NCBI GenBank assembly: GCA_009840215.1
Contig: VXOC01000046.1
Span: forward strand, 1 to 38,155
Length of the DNA stretch: 38,155 nucleotides
Reading direction: 5' to 3'
Origin: Gemmatimonadota bacterium
GTDB lineage: Bacteria > Gemmatimonadota > Gemmatimonadetes > Longimicrobiales > Gaopeijiaceae
Positions 33,953 to 38,155 of the stretch are shown here, piece by piece; within the stretch, counting starts at the first letter, position 1, and each line of letters opens with the position of its first letter. The translations under genes and the position numbers were made by a program. The notes beneath the pieces are model-generated. The model searched no databases. It saw only the letters and a program-made list of their open reading frames with translations, and had not been told where the DNA came from.

Positions 33953-34657
33953 CTATGCCTTTCCGGCGGCGTCGCCGCCATCGTCGAGAGGTACGCCGGT
34001 GCCGCGCCTGTAGACCCAGAACATGCGCTGTATGGCAGTGGCGTTGGTCAGCAGCGCCACGATCACGATGATCGAGCTCAGAACCATGCCGTCCCAGGCC
34101 AGGCCGAAGATGGCCGCCCCGAGGCCCAGCACAAGGATGCGCTCGCCCCGCTCCATGAGTCCCACGGAACAGTCGAGACCCAGCGACTCGGCCTTGGCCC
34201 TCGTGTAGCTCACCATCAGGGACCCGCCCAGCGCCAGCGCGATGATGTAGATCATCCAGATGTCGATGAACTCGAGCTCGTAGGCGTTGTAGAGCGTCAT
34301 GAGCCCGATGTACATCGCGATTTCGGAGATGCGGTCCAGGGTCGCGTCGAAGAAGGCGCCGAACTTGGAAGCGAGTCCGGACTCCCTGGCCACGCTGCCG
34401 TCGAAAACGTCGAGGAGGCCGCCCAGAAGAATCAGGATTCCCCCGATGTGCACATGGTCCTGCGAGAACATCACCGCGCCGACCACGGTCACGACGAATC
34501 CCAGCACCGTGATCGCGTTCGGGTGCACCCCCCGCCGGATGAGCCACCGGGTGACCGGTCCGATGACGCGCTGGACCGGCTCGCGCAGGCTGGAGATCGA
34601 TTTCCGGGGGCGAGGCGGTGCGGGGGTGGCGTGGCCCTCGGACACGGTGCCGCTCAC
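33953..34657 (-). CDS. CDP-alcohol phosphatidyltransferase (candidate phosphatidylinositol-phosphate synthase)
   Basis: A 234-residue integral membrane enzyme with about five to six spans. The family motif D83-x2-D86-G87-x2-A90-R91-x8-G100-x3-D104-x3-D108 is complete. It transfers a phosphatidyl group from CDP-diacylglycerol to an alcohol. The substrate cannot be read from sequence, but ino1 starts six bases downstream, so inositol phosphate is the best guess, giving phosphatidylinositol phosphate. Alternatives are glycerol phosphate (PgsA) or an ether-lipid relative. The first 22 residues are a proline-rich cytosolic lead. The GTG overlaps the YlbF stop (GTGA). Confidence 0.9.
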   Translation of the reverse strand: MSGTVSEGHATPAPPRPRKSISSLREPVQRVIGPVTRWLIRRGVHPNAITVLGFVVTVVGAVMFSQDHVHIGGILILLGGLLDVFDGSVARESGLASKFGAFFDATLDRISEIAMYIGLMTLYNAYELEFIDIWMIYIIALALGGSLMVSYTRAKAESLGLDCSVGLMERGERILVLGLGAAIFGLAWDGMVLSSIIVIVALLTNATAIQRMFWVYRRGTGVPLDDGGDAAGKA

Positions 34658-35013
34658 GTGGCCAGGATGATGGGGGATGCCGCACCCTTGCGCATCCCTT
34701 CCTGGATGGAGGTGTCCACCCGCTGCATGATCCGGTCGAAGTTGGCCTGTGCCGCCACCACGCTCTGGTAGACCGAAGAGGCCTGCAGCTTCCCCATGGC
34801 GGCCTCCAGCTGTTCCATCTCGGCCGCCGGAAGCTCCTCACCCTTCTGGGCGGCCGCCCTGATCACCTCCTGCAGCCCCTGAACCTCGTTCGTCAAAGCC
34901 GCCATCTCGCGGTCGTTGTCGGCGCTCTCGATGGCCCGGGCCAGCGTGCGGTACTCCGCTGTCCGCCCCAGAGCCTGGCCCAGCGACTGCGCCATCTCGT
35001 GAATCTCCGCCAT
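34654..35013 (-). CDS. YlbF/YmcA-family protein
   Basis: A 119-residue all-helical protein of the YlbF family. In Bacillus the relatives YlbF, YmcA and YaaT modulate RNase Y and competence/sporulation; whether that applies outside Firmicutes is unknown. It has IHEMAQSLGQALGRTAEYRTL at the start (quoted part SLGQALGRTAEYRTLA), NEVQGLQEVIRA in the middle and VVAAQANFDRIMQRV near the end, as expected. The ATG at 35011-35013 has AGGAG eight bases upstream; the frame is open to 35076, inside the prmC end, and not used. Coupled by overlap to the phosphatidyltransferase gene. Confidence 0.82.
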   Translation of the reverse strand: MAEIHEMAQSLGQALGRTAEYRTLARAIESADNDREMAALTNEVQGLQEVIRAAAQKGEELPAAEMEQLEAAMGKLQASSVYQSVVAAQANFDRIMQRVDTSIQEGMRKGAASPIILAT

Positions 35014-35026
35014 CGTTTCGCTCCTG

Positions 35027-35937
35027 TCAGGCAATCGGTTGTGCCTGTGGTTCCCCGGTTTTTCGCCCAAGAACATAGCGTGGTCGGCCGGTCAGGTCGT
35101 CATGCACGCCTGCCGCGTCCAGGCCGGGAACCGCCTCCAGCATGTGTACGACGGTCTCCGCCTGCGAGTTTCCGACCTCCAGCCCCACCCATCCGCCGGG
35201 GCGCAGAATGTCACCCAGACCGTTCACCAGGCCGCGGATCACCTCCAGCCCGTCCTCGCCCGACACCATGGCCGTGCGGGGCTCCCACTGCCTGACCTCG
35301 GGCTGTGCACTCCGCCATTCCTCCTCGGTGAGGTAGGGCGGGTTGGACAGGACCAGGTCGAAGGTCCGGCCCGCGACCGGTTCCAGCAGGCGCCCCTCGC
35401 GAAAGTCGATCGTTGCGACCCCCGAGGCGGCGGCGTTGTTCCGCGCGACCGCCAGGGCGGCGGTGGAGATGTCGGTCGCGGTCACCGCGCGGGCGAGCCC
35501 TTCCGTGGCCAGGGCGAGCGCGATCGCCCCGGAGCCGGTGCCCACGTCCAGCGCCGATTCGAAGACCCGGTCCCGGCCGGCCGCGCGCTGCAGGACGTCG
35601 ATCAGGTACTCTGTCTCCGGGCGCGGGATGGCAACCCGCCGGTCGACATCCAGGACGAGTTCCCGGAAGGGGGCCGACCCCAGGATGTATTGCAGGGGTT
35701 CCCGCTGCCCCCGGCGCCTCAGCAACGGCTTCAGGCGCCCCCGTTCGTCCACGCTGAGGGGCCGGTCGAAGTGCAGGTAGAGGTGAAGCCGCCCCGCGTC
35801 CAGGACGTGCGCGAGCAGGTGTTCGGCGTCGAGCCGGCCGTGCTCCAACCCCTTGCCGTCCAGGTATTCGCCGCTGGCCCGGATGACATCCATGACCGTC
35901 CAGACGCGCTGCTCCCGCGCGGTGGCCCTTGCCGCCA

Positions 35938-35938
<1 letters not shown>
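35027..35938 (-). CDS. prmC: Release factor glutamine methyltransferase PrmC
   Basis: PrmC methylates the glutamine of the GGQ motif of release factors RF1 and RF2. The 303-residue protein has the helical N-domain (LDAEHLLAHVL, QREPLQYILGSAPF), RPETEYL at 106-112, the SAM site DVGTGSGAIALALA at 131-144, and the substrate motif NPPY at 199-202. The start is the ATG at 35936-35938, which shares a base with the prfA stop (TGATG). The frame is open further upstream, but the prfA gene occupies it. The prfA-prmC order is the classic arrangement and pairs enzyme with substrate. Confidence 0.96.
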
Positions 35939-37035
<1,097 letters not shown>

Positions 37036-37117
37036 GGTCCCGGGTGAGGAAGATGGGGGATGGCCCCGGTCGAGAGGGACCGAAGCCGACTCTCAAGATA
37101 GAACCTGCCGGTGCAGG

Positions 37118-38155
37118 TCAGGTATCCCGGCCGCGCACACCGCCCTGTCCACGGGTTGCCAGCCCCACACCCAGCACGAACGTCACGAAGCAGGCGACGC
37201 CCAGCAGGTCCCCCATGCGCGTGTAGAGCGTGACGGGCCCCCGGCGTTCCACGGTCAGGACTACGACCCCCTCTTCCCCCGCCTCGAGCGCGAGCGCGGA
37301 CGCACGTCCTCCGGGTGACACGGCGAAGGTATGTCCCGTCGCGGCCACCTGGATCACCGAGATCCGGTTCTCGATCGCGCGAAGCCGCGCATGCGTCGCG
37401 TGTTGCCAGTACGCCCACGTGGCGCGGAAGGGCCGCTCGGGATCCAGCCAGTCGTCGTTGGACACCACGGCCAGCCAGTCCGCGCCGCCGCGCACCAGGG
37501 TCCGCGCGGTCGGCCCGTACGCCGAGTCGTAGCACACCATCGCGCCCACCGTCCCGTCGCCCAGCGGAAGGGGTGCCGGATCGCGGCCCCTCCCGTACCC
37601 GCGGCCGGAGAGACCGAAGACGCCCCCGGGCATCCAGCCCGTCCCCTCCAGCCCCGGCACCAGGCGGTTCTTGCGGTAGGCGGGCGAGAGCTCGCCCCCG
37701 GCGGGTTGCACGAAGGCGGCGTTGTACCAGACCGTGTCCCGTCCGTTTGCCCGGAGTTCGGCGTCGAGCGCACCCACGACCGCCGGCGTCCCCAGCGCCG
37801 CCGCGAAGCTCGCGACCCGCCGACCCGTCTCGGTCAGTGCGCCGCCATGCGGGTCGTTGAGCGGGGCCGCCAGATACCGCTCGGGGAAGACGGCCACGTC
37901 GAAGGGCTGCCTGTCGCCGAGATCCCGGAGCGGTTCCAGCCATCGCTCCAGTGCGGCCGCCGGGCCGCCGGCCCCTCCGCCGTGTCCGGCCTGCACCGCT
38001 GCCACCGTCGCGGTCACCTCACCCCCGTCCAAAGACCGCTGGCGCAGCTGACCCGCCAGGAGCGGCACCCCGACCACCCCAAGCAACAGCACCGCGCCGC
38101 GCATCGCCGGCAACCCGCCACCCTCCCGAGCCCGGCACGCGATCACCCCCACCAC
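37118..38155 (-). CDS. lnt: Apolipoprotein N-acyltransferase, C-terminal part (runs off right edge)
   Basis: Lnt adds the third acyl chain to the N-terminal cysteine of lipoproteins at the outer face of the inner membrane. The window holds the C-terminal 345 codons: the nitrilase-type domain with the catalytic glutamate in FPERYL, the lysine in YRKNRLVPG, and the nucleophile in MVCYDSAYG, followed by one last membrane segment (GDLLGVACFVTFVLGVGLA). Aspartate replaces the usual glutamate after CY. The N-terminal membrane spans lie outside the window. Presence of lnt implies triacylated lipoproteins and a diderm envelope. It is followed by prfA after 82 bases. Confidence 0.92.
   Translation of the reverse strand: MVGVIACRAREGGGLPAMRGAVLLLGVVGVPLLAGQLRQRSLDGGEVTATVAAVQAGHGGGAGGPAAALERWLEPLRDLGDRQPFDVAVFPERYLAAPLNDPHGGALTETGRRVASFAAALGTPAVVGALDAELRANGRDTVWYNAAFVQPAGGELSPAYRKNRLVPGLEGTGWMPGGVFGLSGRGYGRGRDPAPLPLGDGTVGAMVCYDSAYGPTARTLVRGGADWLAVVSNDDWLDPERPFRATWAYWQHATHARLRAIENRISVIQVAATGHTFAVSPGGRASALALEAGEEGVVVLTVERRGPVTLYTRMGDLLGVACFVTFVLGVGLATRGQGGVRGRDT

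Noticed and set aside
32393-34771. 792-codon plus-strand frame
   Set aside because: Antisense shadow of tmk, ino1 and the phosphatidyltransferase; composition unlike a real protein.

Overview
The window is 38,155 bases of very GC-rich bacterial chromosome. I count 38 protein genes, 37 on the minus strand and one on the plus strand. It holds no tRNA, rRNA, CRISPR array, insertion sequence or phage gene. The content is core machinery: replication, translation factors, chaperones and cofactor and lipid enzymes. The mix fits a Gram-negative, diderm-like organism (Lnt, S41 peptidase, Rex, a SpoIIE-type partner-switch pair, inositol-phosphate synthase). I think Gemmatimonadota is most likely; this rests on gene style and not on a search.

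Right arm, read leftwards on the minus strand (38155 to 23198): lnt (cut by the window edge), prfA, prmC, a YlbF-family gene, a CDP-alcohol phosphatidyltransferase, ino1, tmk, an S41 peptidase, a Rhizobium-type asparaginase, obgE, dprA, hemW, hrcA, dnaJ. Genes are packed, with many start/stop overlaps. The phosphatidyltransferase and ino1 together suggest inositol phospholipid synthesis. dnaJ converges on the only plus-strand gene (22777-23166), a protein I do not recognise.

Middle (22516 to 13234): a GatB/YqeY-domain protein, mutS2, dnaG, a coiled-coil zinc-ribbon protein, recJ, rsmD, coaD and a short phosphotransacetylase. DnaG lacks all four zinc ligands of its N-terminal domain. A strong inverted repeat separates recJ from rsmD.

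Left arm (13020 to 1): an anti-sigma antagonist and a kinase-phosphatase fusion (partner switch), rsmA, rex, a DnaQ-type exonuclease; then thiolase, bioY, a CPBP protease, 3-hydroxyacyl-CoA dehydrogenase, acyl-CoA dehydrogenase and glyA; then a Minf_1886-family protein, a small zinc-ribbon protein, nnr and thiL (cut by the left edge).

Two regulatory signals stand out. A textbook Rex operator sits exactly on the rex start codon and the rsmA stop codon. A 44-bp AT-rich element made of three alternating 8-bp half-sites occurs twice, 13.7 kb apart and 40/44 identical: once upstream of the anti-sigma antagonist and once across the dprA-hemW junction, covering the hemW start codon. The second is my best candidate for an undescribed regulatory system.
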